Under the pieces are notes generated by a model. That model had not been told where the DNA came from. It was given only the letters and a program-made list of their open reading frames with translations, and searched no databases. Shown here piece after piece: positions 9,201 to 19,033 of a stretch of 64,000 nt of DNA. Position 1 is the stretch's first letter. Every line of letters starts with the position of its first letter. The position numbers were made by a program, and so were the translations under genes. Source of the DNA: an uncultured Candidatus Melainabacteria bacterium (lineage in GTDB: Bacteria > Cyanobacteriota > Vampirovibrionia > Gastranaerophilales > Gastranaerophilaceae); contig CAKUTH010000007.1 of assembly GCA_934691935.1 (NCBI GenBank), positions 186,001 through 250,000 on the forward strand, in the 5' to 3' direction.

Positions 9201-10140
9201 TTTGAGTTGTCATCGCCCAACCGTAACATTTTTGGCAAATACCGTATTCTAGTCCGCAAGTCAAACCAGAACGAACTTTTAAAGATTGAAGTGTTAAATG
9301 TTTAACCTTTTGAACATCTTTTCTGTCCATTGTTGTTCCAGATTTTACAAGAACTGTTCCATCAGTATCTTTAATATCTTCTGCAATTGTTCTGCCTAAT
9401 AGTCTGTCTACCAAAGGAACAATTACGTTGTCACCATCCATAATAGGTTTCATATCAATAGATTTTGTAGTATGACAATCGTCTGCACGGATGATAACAT
9501 CTTGAGCAACGTCAACCAAACGTCTAGTCAAATAACCAGAGTCAGCTGTTTTTAACGCTGTATCTACAAGCCCTTTTCTTGCACCGTAAGATGAAATGAT
9601 GTATTCTGTAACGGATAAGCCTTCTTTAAAGTTTGATTTAATCGGCAAGTCGATGATTTGACCTTGTGCGTCAGCCATCAGACCTCTCATACCTACCAAC
9701 TGAGATACCTGTGACAAGTTACCTCTGGCACCTGAGAACGCCATCATATATACTGGGTTTAATTTATCGAAGTTTTCAACAACTTGTGATGTTAATTTCG
9801 CTGTTGTTTCAGACCAAGTGTCGATAACCTTTGTGTATCTTTCAACTTCGGTAATTTCACCTTTTAAATATCTATTTGTTGATTTTTCAATTTCAGCTTC
9901 TGCCTCTTTCAACATTTCCTTTTTGACTTCAGGAACTTGTAAATCTGCAATAGAAATAGTTGTACCAGATTTTGTCGCGTACCTGTAACCAAGGTTTTTA
10001 AGGCTGTTAGCCAATTCTGCAGTTTTTGCACCGCCAAACTCAAGATACATTTGTGATAGCAAATTGTTCAAACCTTTTTTGTCCATTTGCTTATTAATGA
10101 AATCAAGAGTTTTTTTACCGTGATTGTAAGTTGTTTCCAT
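6283..10140 (-). CDS. rpoC2: RNA polymerase beta' subunit, C-terminal part (RpoC2)
   Basis: This is the C-terminal half of the split largest RNA polymerase subunit, 1285 residues, which joins RpoC1 and RpoB in the core enzyme. Visible landmarks are the zinc site (C222, C295, C302, C305) and the bridge-helix/trigger-loop start IIAAQSIGEPGTQ...MRTFHTGGA near residues 325-347. Trigger-loop sequence resumes at GLPRVEELLEGRKPKDCAIL from about residue 1010, then VNEVQ-like and DKHVEIIVRQM, LLGITKASL...TESFISAASFQ, and the conserved C-terminus RLIPAGTGF. Roughly 655 residues therefore interrupt the trigger loop, as in the cyanobacterial SI3 insertion (about 188 residues in E. coli). The gene follows rpoC1 by 33 bases, with no sign of a frameshift; the split is real and clean. 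Confidence 0.97.
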   Translation of the reverse strand: METTYNHGKKTLDFINKQMDKKGLNNLLSQMYLEFGGAKTAELANSLKNLGYRYATKSGTTISIADLQVPEVKKEMLKEAEAEIEKSTNRYLKGEITEVERYTKVIDTWSETTAKLTSQVVENFDKLNPVYMMAFSGARGNLSQVSQLVGMRGLMADAQGQIIDLPIKSNFKEGLSVTEYIISSYGARKGLVDTALKTADSGYLTRRLVDVAQDVIIRADDCHTTKSIDMKPIMDGDNVIVPLVDRLLGRTIAEDIKDTDGTVLVKSGTTMDRKDVQKVKHLTLQSLKVRSGLTCGLEYGICQKCYGWAMTTQKLVDIGEAIGIIAAQSIGEPGTQLTMRTFHTGGAVGVKDAIKEVIAKQDGEVVSSVKTRELRTRHGDVVNISNYETDIELKGAKRTEKYHIPAGSTIFFTDGMKVKKGFKLAQYEPASQGSASRLTEKATKDITADLSGEVLYEDFVADEKKDRQGNISRTTNKQGIIWVLGGDVYNLPGGSKVLVEDGQKIKEGEKIAETLTISEHGGEVRFGDDLVIEDVKFEGKKIKKIVQGKELTIVIASLSPSNATFEQTKKEQLWTVDKTGEKYIVKAPVDTTVENGMIIAELIDDTCAVTSSGEIRYVDVEVDENQIITKPGKVVFIPEEVHQVNKDSSLKMVENGTFVTAGTEVVKDVYCHLDGIVEFKEYNDIVHEITVRPGEVHHLSSVSELKVDEGEVVKKGTVIADGIKASETSIVTIMDSSMDDLDLDDLEEELDTTLSLDEDSISNQPIQILVRPVQVLDVDQKAVSIKFNTSDDLIDIVPVTQLQYKDGARVRNLDGSTITRTSLVLQMQGYLSHLKGMVELDEENTLKIVVLENLIVRREFEGNAKLLSSLQTELLVKDGQVIDPKTPVAKTQVLAINDGVASIKAGREDVRRLLLTSSKYETVVPVKGTASVKKGDFIRLDGILTSNGEKSPVSGMITSVNKGEITIRNGRPYLISPGTMLQVEASALVLRGDIIATLVFERQKTGDIVQGLPRVEELLEGRKPKDCAILAEEDGVAEIVTDEDLPRLYLVNDNGRTEIKYAIDANIIVQNKQKITKGQPLTSGPLNPHDVIRLCGPEAAQQYLVDEVQRVYRSQGVEIADKHVEIIVRQMTKKVKVVDAGDTTLLPGELVELQTFEKENKAVEEKGGTPATCEYMLLGITKASLNTESFISAASFQETTRILTEAAVDGKKDNLRGLKENVIIGRLIPAGTGFHHLSNANEEREREERKRAVAQRNQARKPSAILEEIEGMFGAPDFQLGEDEE

Positions 10141-10173
10141 TTATATTTTCCTTTTTCTTATTATTTAATTTGG

Positions 10174-11883
10174 TTATGCCAAAGCATCTCTTACAGCTTC
10201 GTTAAAGATAATTCTTCCAGCTGTAGTTTCAATTCTTTCGCCGTGTTCATCTCTTACAACGATTTTGTCGTGAAGATCGATTACACCAACTTCTAAAGCA
10301 GAAATTGCATCTTGGAAGTTGTAGAAATATCCTTTTGGTTCCATTTCTGGATTTTTCAAGATTGTCAAGTAGTACATACCCAAGACCATATCCTGTGTAG
10401 GAGTGATGATTGGTTTACCTGTAGCTGGAGCTAAGATATTGTTTGTAGCTAACATTAACATTCTTGCTTCAGTTTGAGCTTCGATTGACAATGGTACGTG
10501 AACAGCCATTTGGTCACCGTCGAAGTCCGCGTTAAACGCTGTACATACCAACGGGTGTAACTGTATTGCACGACCTTCTACCAATTTCGGTTCAAATGCT
10601 TGAATACCCAATCTGTGAAGAGTAGGGGCACGGTTCAATAGAACTGGGTGACCATCAATTACTTCTTCAAGAATATCCCAAACCACAGCTTCAGAACGTT
10701 CGATTTTCTTTTTAGCTGATTTAATATTTTGAACGTATCCTCTTTCAATCAATTTATTTACAACAAACGGTTTGAATAATTCGATTGCCATTTCTTTTGG
10801 CAAACCGCATTGGTTCAATTTCAACTGAGGACCTACAACGATAACTGAACGACCTGAGTAGTCAACACGTTTACCAAGTAAGTTTTGACGGAAACGACCT
10901 TGTTTACCTTCAATAATATTAGACAATGATTTTAATGCTCTGTTGTTAGGTCCAACAACGGTTCTTCCGCGTCTGCCGTTATCAATCAAGGCATCTACCG
11001 CTTCTTGTAACATACGTTTTTCGTTACGAACGATAATTTCAGGAGCGCCCATTTCTAACAATCTTTGTAAACGATTGTTTCTGTTAATTACACGTCTGTA
11101 CAAATCGTTCAAGTCTGATGTTGCAAAACGTCCACCATCCAATTGAACCATTGGACGCAAATCTGGTGGAGTTACAGGAAGAACATCCATAATCATCCAA
11201 GTTGGATTTGTATCTGATGAAATTAATGAATCCAATAATCTCAAACGTTTAATAAGTTTACTTTTCTTTTGAACTGAATTTACAGTACCAGCAAGTTCTG
11301 TTCTGATTTCTTCAGCCAATTCTTTTGTATTAATTTCTGACAAAAGTTCTTTGATAGCTTCAGCACCGATACCTACTTTTAGTTCAGAATCTTCGTGTTC
11401 AGCCATATAATCTTCATATTCTTCTTCTGATAAAAGTTGAAGTTTTTTAAAATCACTTTCGCCAGCATCAATAACTACGTAGCTATTAAAATAAATAACT
11501 TGTTCCAAATCTTTAAGAGTCATATCAAGAAGTAAACCTAAATAAGAAGGAATACCTTTCAAGAACCAAATATGAGAAACAGGAGCTGCTAATTTGATGT
11601 GTCCCATTCTCTGACGTCTTACCTTTGAATCTGTTACTTCTACTCCGCAACGTTCGCAGATAATACCTTTGTGTCTAACTCTTTTATATTTACCGCAATA
11701 GCATTCCCAGTCTTTTGTAGGTCCAAAAATTCTTTCGCAGAATAGACCATCACGTTCAGGTTTTAATGTACGGTAGTTAATAGTTTCAGGTTTAGTAACC
11801 TCACCATAAGACCACTCAAGTATTCTCTCAGGTGAAGCGATACTAATTCGTATATAGTCAAAATAATCTATGCTTGTTGACAT
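10174..11883 (-). CDS. rpoC1: RNA polymerase gamma subunit (RpoC1, N-terminal beta')
   Basis: This 569-residue protein is the N-terminal half of beta', a separate gene as in cyanobacteria and plastids. It contains the N-terminal zinc finger ([20 protein letters not shown] near residues 62-81), the clamp, [15 protein letters not shown], and the catalytic NADFDGDQ motif at about residues 451-458, whose three aspartates hold the active-site magnesium. It ends [14 protein letters not shown], slightly shorter than typical cyanobacterial RpoC1. A GGAG-type ribosome-binding site (AAAAAGGAGAAAG) precedes the ATG. It lies 99 bases after rpoB, separated by an unusual repeat-built hairpin. Confidence 0.97.
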   Translation of the reverse strand: MSTSIDYFDYIRISIASPERILEWSYGEVTKPETINYRTLKPERDGLFCERIFGPTKDWECYCGKYKRVRHKGIICERCGVEVTDSKVRRQRMGHIKLAAPVSHIWFLKGIPSYLGLLLDMTLKDLEQVIYFNSYVVIDAGESDFKKLQLLSEEEYEDYMAEHEDSELKVGIGAEAIKELLSEINTKELAEEIRTELAGTVNSVQKKSKLIKRLRLLDSLISSDTNPTWMIMDVLPVTPPDLRPMVQLDGGRFATSDLNDLYRRVINRNNRLQRLLEMGAPEIIVRNEKRMLQEAVDALIDNGRRGRTVVGPNNRALKSLSNIIEGKQGRFRQNLLGKRVDYSGRSVIVVGPQLKLNQCGLPKEMAIELFKPFVVNKLIERGYVQNIKSAKKKIERSEAVVWDILEEVIDGHPVLLNRAPTLHRLGIQAFEPKLVEGRAIQLHPLVCTAFNADFDGDQMAVHVPLSIEAQTEARMLMLATNNILAPATGKPIITPTQDMVLGMYYLTILKNPEMEPKGYFYNFQDAISALEVGVIDLHDKIVVRDEHGERIETTAGRIIFNEAVRDALA

Positions 11884-11906
11884 TGTTTGTCTTTCTCCTT
11901 TTTTAT

Positions 11907-11981
11907 TAAGTGAGTAAGTTAGTGAGGTAGTAAGTTAGTAAGAATTTTCCTACTCACTTACTTACCTACTTACTTCCTTAC
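11907..11981. repeat. Imperfect hairpin built from GTAAGT-like repeats between rpoB and rpoC1
   Basis: On the plus strand, arm 1 (11907-11942) repeats GTGAGT/GTAAGT/GTTAGT/GGTAGT-type units. Arm 2 (11949-11981) carries the complementary TTAC/CTAC units. In the minus-strand mRNA the arms can fold into a long imperfect stem with a short AT-rich loop. It occupies almost the whole spacer. There is no T-run adequate for a terminator. Confidence 0.75.
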
Positions 11982-11982
11982 A

Positions 11983-14900
11983 TTATATATCTCCGAATGT
12001 AGTTGGTGTTTCAAAGAAATTGATGTTCAAGAGTTCTGAATCCATATCAGACAAAACTCGTCTTGGAGCTGACTTTCTCAAGTCATCCATATCTGTCATC
12101 AAATCTACTTCTACACCATCTTTTTTCGCTACCGTGATATCCAAACCAATACTTTGCAATTCTCTTACAAGAACTTTGAATGATTCAGGAATACCAGGTC
12201 TTGGAATATTGTCACCTTTAACGATTGCTTCATAAGCTCTGTTACGTCCGTTAACATCATCTGATTTGATTGTCAACATTTCTTGTAGAGTATATGCCGC
12301 ACCGTACGCTTCCAATGCCCAAACTTCCATTTCACCGAATCTTTGACCACCGAATTGAGCTTTACCACCCAATGGTTGTTGAGTTACTAGTGAGTAAGGA
12401 CCAGTAGAACGAGCGTGGATTTTGTCGTCTACCAAGTGGACAAGTTTAAGGATATAAGATAGACCTACTGCAACAGGTTCATCAAATGGTTCACCTGTTC
12501 TTCCGTCAATCAATCTTACTTTACCGTCCTCGTTAACCCAATCGCATCCAGATTCTTTGATACCTTTCAAAAGTTCAGCTTTTGTTGCTCTTTCTGATTG
12601 GTTATCGCCATATCTTTCGTCGAATGAAGGTGTTTCGTAATAATTTCCTGTCAAGTATGCAGCCAAACCTAACAATAATTCATAAGTTTGACCAACGTTC
12701 ATACGAGAAGGTACACCTAGTGGGTTCAATACTATATCAACTGGAGTTCCATCTGGCAAGAACGGCATATCTTCTTTAGGTAATATACGAGATACGATAC
12801 CTTTGTTACCGTGACGTCCTGAAAGTTTATCACCTACAGAAACTTTACGTTTTTGCGCGATATAAACTCTAATTACTGTATTTGCTCCTGGTGGTAATTC
12901 GTCGCCTTTTTCTCTGTCGAATACTTTTACGTCGAGTACTCTACCGCCTTCTCCGTGAGGAACTCTCAATGAATTATCTTTTACATCTCTAGCTTTTTCA
13001 GCAAAGATTGCTCTTAAAAGTTTTTCTTCAGGCGGATGTTCAGATTCACCTTTCGGTGTAACTTTACCTACCAAAATGTCGTCTGCATAAACTCTTGCAC
13101 CGATACGAACGATACCACGTTCATCCAAATGTCTTAAAGCATCTTCTGAAACATTCGGAATTTCACGAGTAATTTCTTCAGGTCCAAGTTTTGTTTGACG
13201 AGCGTCAATTTCTAATTTTTCAATGTGAACTGAAGTGAAGATGTCATCGTGTACGCATCTTTCTGAAAGCAAGATAGCATCTTCATAGTTGTAACCTTCC
13301 CAAGGCATATACGCAACAATTACGTTTTTACCTAATGAAAGTTCACCACAGTTTGTAGAAGCACCGTCGGCGATTACATCACCTGCTTTAACTTTATCAC
13401 CTTCGTGTACCAAAGGTTTTTGGTTAATACATGTATCTTGGTTACTTCTTACATATTTCATTAATGTATATAAGTGCGGTTTGTTATTGATGTCGCGGAT
13501 AACAATTTCTTCACCCACTACTCTTTCAACAACACCATCAACATCAGATACGATAACCATACCTGAGTCTTTTGCCGCTCTTTTTTCCATACCAGTACCT
13601 ACAACAGGTCTTTGAGTAATCAAAAGAGGTACAGATTGACGTTGCATGTTTGAACCCATCAATGCACGGTTAGCGTCATCGTGTTCAATAAACGGAATCA
13701 TTGATGTCGCAACTGAGATGATTTGAATAGGAGAAACACCTACAAAGTCAACTCTCTTTGATTGATCCATTGTAAATTCTGATCTGTAACGTACTGGAAC
13801 ATATTCATCTTTAAATGTATTGTCAGGGTTCAATTGTACGTCTGCTGGAGCACATCTGAATTCTTCATCTTCGTCCGCTGTCATATAAACAACTTCGTCA
13901 GTTACTTTTCCGTCTTTTACAACAAAGAACGGAGCTTCAACAAAACCGTAATCGTTAACTTTCGCGTGAGTTGCCAAAGAACCAATCAAACCTGCGTTCG
14001 GACCTTCAGGAGTTTCAATAGGACAAATACGTCCGTAGTGTGAAGGGTGAATGTCACGAACAGCAAAACCTGCACGTTCTCTCATCAAACCGCCAGGTCC
14101 TAATGCTGAAATACGTCTTTTGTGTGTCAATTCAGCCAATGGGTTAATTTGGTCCATGAACTGTGACAATTGTGAACTTCCAAAGAATTCTTTCAATGAA
14201 GCTACCAAAGGTTTTGTGTTCAACAAGTTCAATGGAGTCAATGTTTCAGAATCTTGCAAAGTCATTCTTTCTTTAACAATTCTTTCAATTCTTGAAAGCC
14301 CAACTCTGAATTGGTTTTGCAACAATTCACCAACTGAACGAATTCTTCTGTTTCCTAAGTGGTCGATATCATCAACAGTACCTTCATCGTAAGTCAAATT
14401 GATTAAGTATTCTATTGATGCAACGATATCTTGAACAGTCAAAGTTCTTTGGTTATTAGGAATGTTCAAGTTTAATTTTTTATTTAATTTGTAACGACCA
14501 ACACGACCGATATCATATTTCTTTTCATCAAAGAAACGTGATTCCAAAATAGAACGTCCGCCAGCAGCTGACGCAGGGTCACCAGGTCTTAGTTTTTTGT
14601 AAACTTCAATTAAAGCATCATCAGTAGTTTCTGCAGTATCTTTATCCAATGTTTTCTTCAAGAAATCGAAGTGAGTGAATAATGATTCCATTTCAGAAAC
14701 AGTGATACCCATAGCTTTCAACAAAGTTGTAGCTAAGATTTTTCTGTTTTTATCAATTTTAACGTAAATAATATCGTTAGAATCTGTTTCAATTTTCAAC
14801 CATGCTCCACGGTTAGGAATCATAGTTGCGTTATACAAACGTTTTCCAGCAGGAGAAATATCACGTTTGAAATAAACACCAGGAGAACGAACGATTTGAG

Positions 14901-15300
14901 AAACGATTACACGTTCTGCACCGTTTACAATGAAAGTACCTTTGTCTGTCATTGTAGGGATGTCACCGATGTAAACTTCTTGTTCTTTAATTTCACCGCT
15001 GTCACGGTTAACCAATCTTACCATTACGCGTAATTGTTTCGCATAAGTAGCATCATGGATTCTTGCTTCTTCAATTGTATACTTTGCATTATCAAAAGTA
15101 TAGTTTGGTAAGAAGTGTAATTCTAATCTGCCAGTATAGTCTTTAATAGGAGAGAAAGAAAGCAATTCTTCCTTCAAGCCTTCTTTTAAAAACCATTCAA
15201 ATGATTTTTTTTGCACTTCAATAAGGTCTGGTAAATCATCCAAACGAGTATGTGGGATACCCATTGGTGTTACTCTTTCTGCATATTTTGTGTTAGACAT
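11983..15300 (-). CDS. rpoB: RNA polymerase beta subunit
   Basis: The beta subunit of RNA polymerase has 1105 residues from ATG 15300 ([16 protein letters not shown]). I prefer this start over a possible upstream one at 15384 because GAGGTGAA lies directly before it and the extra 28 residues look unlike RpoB. Landmarks include [24 protein letters not shown], the rifampicin region [28 protein letters not shown] (with standard D, H, R and S positions, so no obvious resistance substitution), [16 protein letters not shown] sequence, and [15 protein letters not shown]. It ends in the RpoB C-terminal domain ([24 protein letters not shown]). rpoB is the first gene of the operon here; ribosomal protein genes rplJ and rplL, often upstream, are absent. 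Confidence 0.97.
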   Translation of the reverse strand: MSNTKYAERVTPMGIPHTRLDDLPDLIEVQKKSFEWFLKEGLKEELLSFSPIKDYTGRLELHFLPNYTFDNAKYTIEEARIHDATYAKQLRVMVRLVNRDSGEIKEQEVYIGDIPTMTDKGTFIVNGAERVIVSQIVRSPGVYFKRDISPAGKRLYNATMIPNRGAWLKIETDSNDIIYVKIDKNRKILATTLLKAMGITVSEMESLFTHFDFLKKTLDKDTAETTDDALIEVYKKLRPGDPASAAGGRSILESRFFDEKKYDIGRVGRYKLNKKLNLNIPNNQRTLTVQDIVASIEYLINLTYDEGTVDDIDHLGNRRIRSVGELLQNQFRVGLSRIERIVKERMTLQDSETLTPLNLLNTKPLVASLKEFFGSSQLSQFMDQINPLAELTHKRRISALGPGGLMRERAGFAVRDIHPSHYGRICPIETPEGPNAGLIGSLATHAKVNDYGFVEAPFFVVKDGKVTDEVVYMTADEDEEFRCAPADVQLNPDNTFKDEYVPVRYRSEFTMDQSKRVDFVGVSPIQIISVATSMIPFIEHDDANRALMGSNMQRQSVPLLITQRPVVGTGMEKRAAKDSGMVIVSDVDGVVERVVGEEIVIRDINNKPHLYTLMKYVRSNQDTCINQKPLVHEGDKVKAGDVIADGASTNCGELSLGKNVIVAYMPWEGYNYEDAILLSERCVHDDIFTSVHIEKLEIDARQTKLGPEEITREIPNVSEDALRHLDERGIVRIGARVYADDILVGKVTPKGESEHPPEEKLLRAIFAEKARDVKDNSLRVPHGEGGRVLDVKVFDREKGDELPPGANTVIRVYIAQKRKVSVGDKLSGRHGNKGIVSRILPKEDMPFLPDGTPVDIVLNPLGVPSRMNVGQTYELLLGLAAYLTGNYYETPSFDERYGDNQSERATKAELLKGIKESGCDWVNEDGKVRLIDGRTGEPFDEPVAVGLSYILKLVHLVDDKIHARSTGPYSLVTQQPLGGKAQFGGQRFGEMEVWALEAYGAAYTLQEMLTIKSDDVNGRNRAYEAIVKGDNIPRPGIPESFKVLVRELQSIGLDITVAKKDGVEVDLMTDMDDLRKSAPRRVLSDMDSELLNINFFETPTTFGDI

Positions 15301-15545
15301 TAATTCACCTCGTCTATGTGTACGTACTAAAAAATTTTTTAAAATTTGCTCCCTCGCCTTAAACGTGCCTCCGCAAATCGCCAAAAATATTTTTCAAATA
15401 TTTTGCCAATTTGGCTCCGCACTCTGCTCGGTCGCATCTAACTTGAGGCTGTAAACCTTTCATTCTACTGTGTTTCAGCTTGAATGAACAATACATGCTT
15501 TTCTAAAATTTGGCATAGTACACCTAACTTAAATTAGCATGTTAC
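15301..15545 (-). promoter_or_regulatory. Long rpoB leader (about 240 nt)
   Basis: Between the promoter at 15549-15576 and rpoB ATG 15300 lies an untranslated leader. It contains GCCAAATTGGC (a palindrome at about 15400-15410) and two copies of TGCGGAG, plus A/T-rich blocks rich in AAAATATTT that can pair locally. No ORF with a good start is visible apart from an in-frame extension of rpoB. The plus strand of the 15301-15725 gap otherwise holds only the promoter area of the next gene. Confidence 0.5.
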
Positions 15546-15548
15546 TTA

Positions 15549-15576
15549 ATCATATTACATCAAATTTTTTCGTCAA
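15549..15576 (-). promoter_or_regulatory. rpoB operon promoter
   Basis: On the minus strand TTGACG (15571-15576), a 16-base spacer, then TATGAT (15549-15554). It is the best sigma-70-type match upstream of rpoB. Confidence 0.65.
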
Positions 15577-15725
15577 GATAATATCAAAATTTGGCAAATT
15601 TTGTGTTAATTTTTTGTTACAATAAAATTTTAGAAGGTGAAAAGTTTTGATATGATTGAGTTACACTGTCAAGACTATACATAAAACTTATTCATTGTAT
15701 GATTAAATTAATCTGAGGTAAAATT

Positions 15726-16364
15726 ATGAAAAAATTTGTTATTTTATTATCTATTTTAATGCTTGGAAAAGTTGCGCTATCAGCTGATTTTGACCAAGCT
15801 GTTGTTAAAGAAAATACCCCTGCACCTATTGTTTTGACAGGCAACCTTGTATTTGATTGGTTAGATATAACTCAAACTGGTCGTGATGCGGTTATTGAAA
15901 GATATAAATCAGAACTTTTTGGTGACGATACTATATATAAATATGATAAAAAGGAGTTTAAATCTGAATACAAAGATTTTTTGAAAGATGCAGATTATGA
16001 ACGCCACTATATGCTTACAAAAAATAACGTCAAAGAAACTGATAATGAAAACTTGTGTGGATTTTACCGAGGAAAAGTTTTAATAAGCTATGCAGTACAA
16101 TATAAACACGATTTGAGAACTGTATATTACTATGATGCATTAGGACATTTGCGATACATTGATAAATTTTCTGAAAACTACCCAGAATTTCCATACACAT
16201 CAAAACAATACAGAGTTAACGGAACACTAGTCAGCGCAATTTATTTTATGTCGCACGATATGCAATATATGTATAACAATGACGGTTCATTCAACGGTGT
16301 TTGGTACAAAGACAAAATGTACGATGCAAAAGCCAAACAGGTTTTGACCCGTTCAAACTGGTAA
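15726..16364 (+). CDS. Exported protein of unknown function
   Basis: This 212-residue protein carries a signal peptide (MKKFVILLSILMLGKVALSA; cleavage near residue 20). The mature part is rich in Tyr, Asp and Lys, with a C-terminal section of short beta-strand repeats (TVYYYDALGHLRYIDKF, then YTSKQYRVNGTLVSAIY, then YMYNNDGSFNGVWYKDKMYD). These resemble MORN/YD-type strand-turn patterns found in surface or antitoxin-like proteins, but I cannot name the family. A GAGG-type ribosome-binding site precedes ATG 15726. It is divergent from rpoB and followed by the exported M16 protease 94 bases on. Confidence 0.7.
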   Translation: MKKFVILLSILMLGKVALSADFDQAVVKENTPAPIVLTGNLVFDWLDITQTGRDAVIERYKSELFGDDTIYKYDKKEFKSEYKDFLKDADYERHYMLTKNNVKETDNENLCGFYRGKVLISYAVQYKHDLRTVYYYDALGHLRYIDKFSENYPEFPYTSKQYRVNGTLVSAIYFMSHDMQYMYNNDGSFNGVWYKDKMYDAKAKQVLTRSNW

Positions 16365-16458
16365 TATTCATTAAATATTTAATATGTAACTTTTAATAAA
16401 CACTTTTCCTATTTAAAAAATTTATTGTATCATTAAAAATTATAAAGAGGATAATGAT

Positions 16459-19029
16459 ATGAAGAAAATTTTTGTTTTATTAATAACTTTGTTTTGCACA
16501 GGAATTGTTTATGCACAAGACTTTAGTGTATACAAACTCAACAATGGGCAAATCGTTGTATTGCAAGAAGTCAAAACAAATCCGATTGTGACGATTGATA
16601 CGTGGATAAAAACAGGTTCAATCAACGAAAACGACGAAAATAACGGGGTATCCCACTTTTTGGAGCACTTATTTTTTAAAGGCTCGACAAACCACGCCCC
16701 TGGAGAGTTTGACAAAATTTTAGAGAATAAAGGAGCTTTGACAAACGCTGCAACCAGCAAAGATTTTACGCATTATTATATAACAATTCCATCCAAAGAC
16801 TTTGATTTGGCTTTAGAAATGCACTCTGATATGCTTTTGCACCCTTTAATTCCGAGAAAAGAACTTGAGAAGGAAAGAAAAGTTGTAATTGAAGAAATTA
16901 TGAAGGATGCAAATTCACCTCAAACTCTTGTTTATGACAACCTTGTAAAAATGCTTTATACAAACCATCCTTACAAAAGGAAGGTTATTGGTACATCAGA
17001 TATAATAAGCACTATTCATCGTGATAAAATAATGGAATACTATAATGACTACTATAACCCATCAAATATGGTTACTGTGGTAGTTGGAGATATAGATTCG
17101 GCAACAGTTTTGGAAAAAATTAAAAAAGATTTCAATGCCGAATATAAAAAACCTATAAAATGCGTTTATCCGAAAGAACAAATTTTAAATTCACAGAAAA
17201 AAACCATAGCACACGCAGATATTCAATCTGCCTATATGCTCATTGGTTTTAGGAGTACAAAAGTCGATGACAAAGATTCTTATGCACTTGATGTATTATC
17301 AACAATCCTTGGGGATGGACGTTCGTCTGTTTTTTATAGAAATATAAAAGAAACAAAACAGTTGGCAAATAGTATTTCTGCAACAAATACAGGATTTAAA
17401 GATGACGGAATATTTTATATTTCAACAAATTTTGCACCTGAAAAATGCGAAAAACTTCAAAATGCAATATTTGAAGAAATTATCAATATACAAAAAAATG
17501 GCGTAACTGCTGAGCAAATACAACTTGCAAAGAATATAATTGAAAGAAATACATATTATGATAGAGAATCCATTTCGAATATTGCAAGTGAAATCGGTTA
17601 CACCTACGTTACAACTGATGATATAAAGTATTACGAAACTTATCTTGAAAATATCAAAAAAGTCACACCAGATGAAGTAAAACGTGTTGCAAACAAATAT
17701 TTAGGTATTGAAAAAAGTGCCGTATCAATACTTTTGCCTGAAAAATCGAAAGAAGTAAAGATTTCAAGCATAACACCAGCACCAGCAAAATTAGTAAGCG
17801 AAAATAAAACAACTCAAAAATACGAACTTGCAAATGGCGCGACTTTGCTTTTAACCCCAAATGAAATCAACGACATCATTGGAATCAGCATTTTTTCAAA
17901 AGGTGGAGAATTAACAGAAAAGAAATCAGGCACAGCACAAGTTACAGCCTCTGCAATGAATAAAGGAACAAAAAAATATTCATCAGTTGAATATGCAAAA
18001 GTCTTAGAAGATAATGGCATAAAAATCGTACCTTCAGCAGGTTCTGACAAACTTTCAATCACGGTTCTTACTACAAAAAACGAATATGACAAAACTTTAG
18101 AATTATTAAACGAAGTTATAAACAACGCAACACTTGATGACTATGAAATAGAAAAAGTAAAAAACGACAAATTGAATGCAATCAAAAAGAGTAAAGATGT
18201 TCCGCTAAATATTGCGATAGACAATTACAAAACACATATTTTTGAAAATACTCCGTATTCAAATTCTAATGCAGTTTTGGAAAAGTCATTACCAAAAATT
18301 TCTTATGCTGATGTAAAAGCGTACTATGATACAGCTTTTTACCCTCAAAACATTGTTATTTCAATTAATGGTAACGTTGACAAAGAAAAAACGATAGAAG
18401 AATTTACAAAAATCTTCAGTGGCAAAAAGGGTGAAAAATTTGATTACTCAAAGCATTCCATTCCTCAACTTTGTACAGGCAAGAAAATAACAACACAAGT
18501 CAAAGACCTAAAAACAGATTGGATAATAATGGGCTGGCAAACAGCAGGAGTCCTTCAACGCAAAGATTACGCGACATTGCAGGTAATTGATTCACTGCTA
18601 GGAACAGGAATGAGTTCCAGATTATTCAAAAACCTCAGAGATAAAGACGGACTTGCTTATCAGCTGGGTTCTCAATATGCACCGAATGTTTTGCGCGGAG
18701 CATTCATAGTTTACATCGGCACGAACCCTGAAAACCTTGACTATGCACAAAAAAGGATGAAAGAGGAAGTCTTTAGATTAAAAAAAGAATTTGTCGGCTC
18801 TAAAGAACTTCAAGAAGCCAAAGATAAACTTTTGGGACACTATATCATCGGACAAGAAACAAATCTCGACAAGGCGATGACCTTAGGTTGGTTTGAAGCG
18901 TCAAACAGAGGTTATCAATTTGACGAACAATACAAAAATTTGATTAATAGCGTAACAGAAAGCGATATTATTGACGTTGCAAACAAATACTTCAACGACA
19001 ATTACGTTTTATCAATTGTAAAACCTTAA
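16459..19029 (+). CDS. Exported M16 family zinc peptidase (two-domain)
   Basis: This 856-residue insulinase-type metalloprotease probably degrades peptides in the periplasm. A signal peptide spans residues 1-19 (cleavage after VYA). The first M16 domain has the inverted zinc motif HFLEH (H66, E69, H70) and the third ligand in VVIEEIMKD (E146, 76 residues after H70). The second domain (about 440-856) lacks HxxEH and holds the conserved RxxxY-like region around GLAYQLGSQYAPN, as usual for the inactive partner half. Full-length fusion of both halves is typical of the pitrilysin/PqqL type. AGAGGA precedes the ATG. It ends 4 bases before the convergent mutS2 end. Confidence 0.92.
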   Translation: MKKIFVLLITLFCTGIVYAQDFSVYKLNNGQIVVLQEVKTNPIVTIDTWIKTGSINENDENNGVSHFLEHLFFKGSTNHAPGEFDKILENKGALTNAATSKDFTHYYITIPSKDFDLALEMHSDMLLHPLIPRKELEKERKVVIEEIMKDANSPQTLVYDNLVKMLYTNHPYKRKVIGTSDIISTIHRDKIMEYYNDYYNPSNMVTVVVGDIDSATVLEKIKKDFNAEYKKPIKCVYPKEQILNSQKKTIAHADIQSAYMLIGFRSTKVDDKDSYALDVLSTILGDGRSSVFYRNIKETKQLANSISATNTGFKDDGIFYISTNFAPEKCEKLQNAIFEEIINIQKNGVTAEQIQLAKNIIERNTYYDRESISNIASEIGYTYVTTDDIKYYETYLENIKKVTPDEVKRVANKYLGIEKSAVSILLPEKSKEVKISSITPAPAKLVSENKTTQKYELANGATLLLTPNEINDIIGISIFSKGGELTEKKSGTAQVTASAMNKGTKKYSSVEYAKVLEDNGIKIVPSAGSDKLSITVLTTKNEYDKTLELLNEVINNATLDDYEIEKVKNDKLNAIKKSKDVPLNIAIDNYKTHIFENTPYSNSNAVLEKSLPKISYADVKAYYDTAFYPQNIVISINGNVDKEKTIEEFTKIFSGKKGEKFDYSKHSIPQLCTGKKITTQVKDLKTDWIIMGWQTAGVLQRKDYATLQVIDSLLGTGMSSRLFKNLRDKDGLAYQLGSQYAPNVLRGAFIVYIGTNPENLDYAQKRMKEEVFRLKKEFVGSKELQEAKDKLLGHYIIGQETNLDKAMTLGWFEASNRGYQFDEQYKNLINSVTESDIIDVANKYFNDNYVLSIVKP

Positions 19030-19033
19030 AACG

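Noticed and set aside
15301..15384. 28-residue N-terminal extension of RpoB
   Set aside because: GAGGTGAA lies just before ATG 15300 and the extension does not resemble RpoB N-termini; treated as leader.
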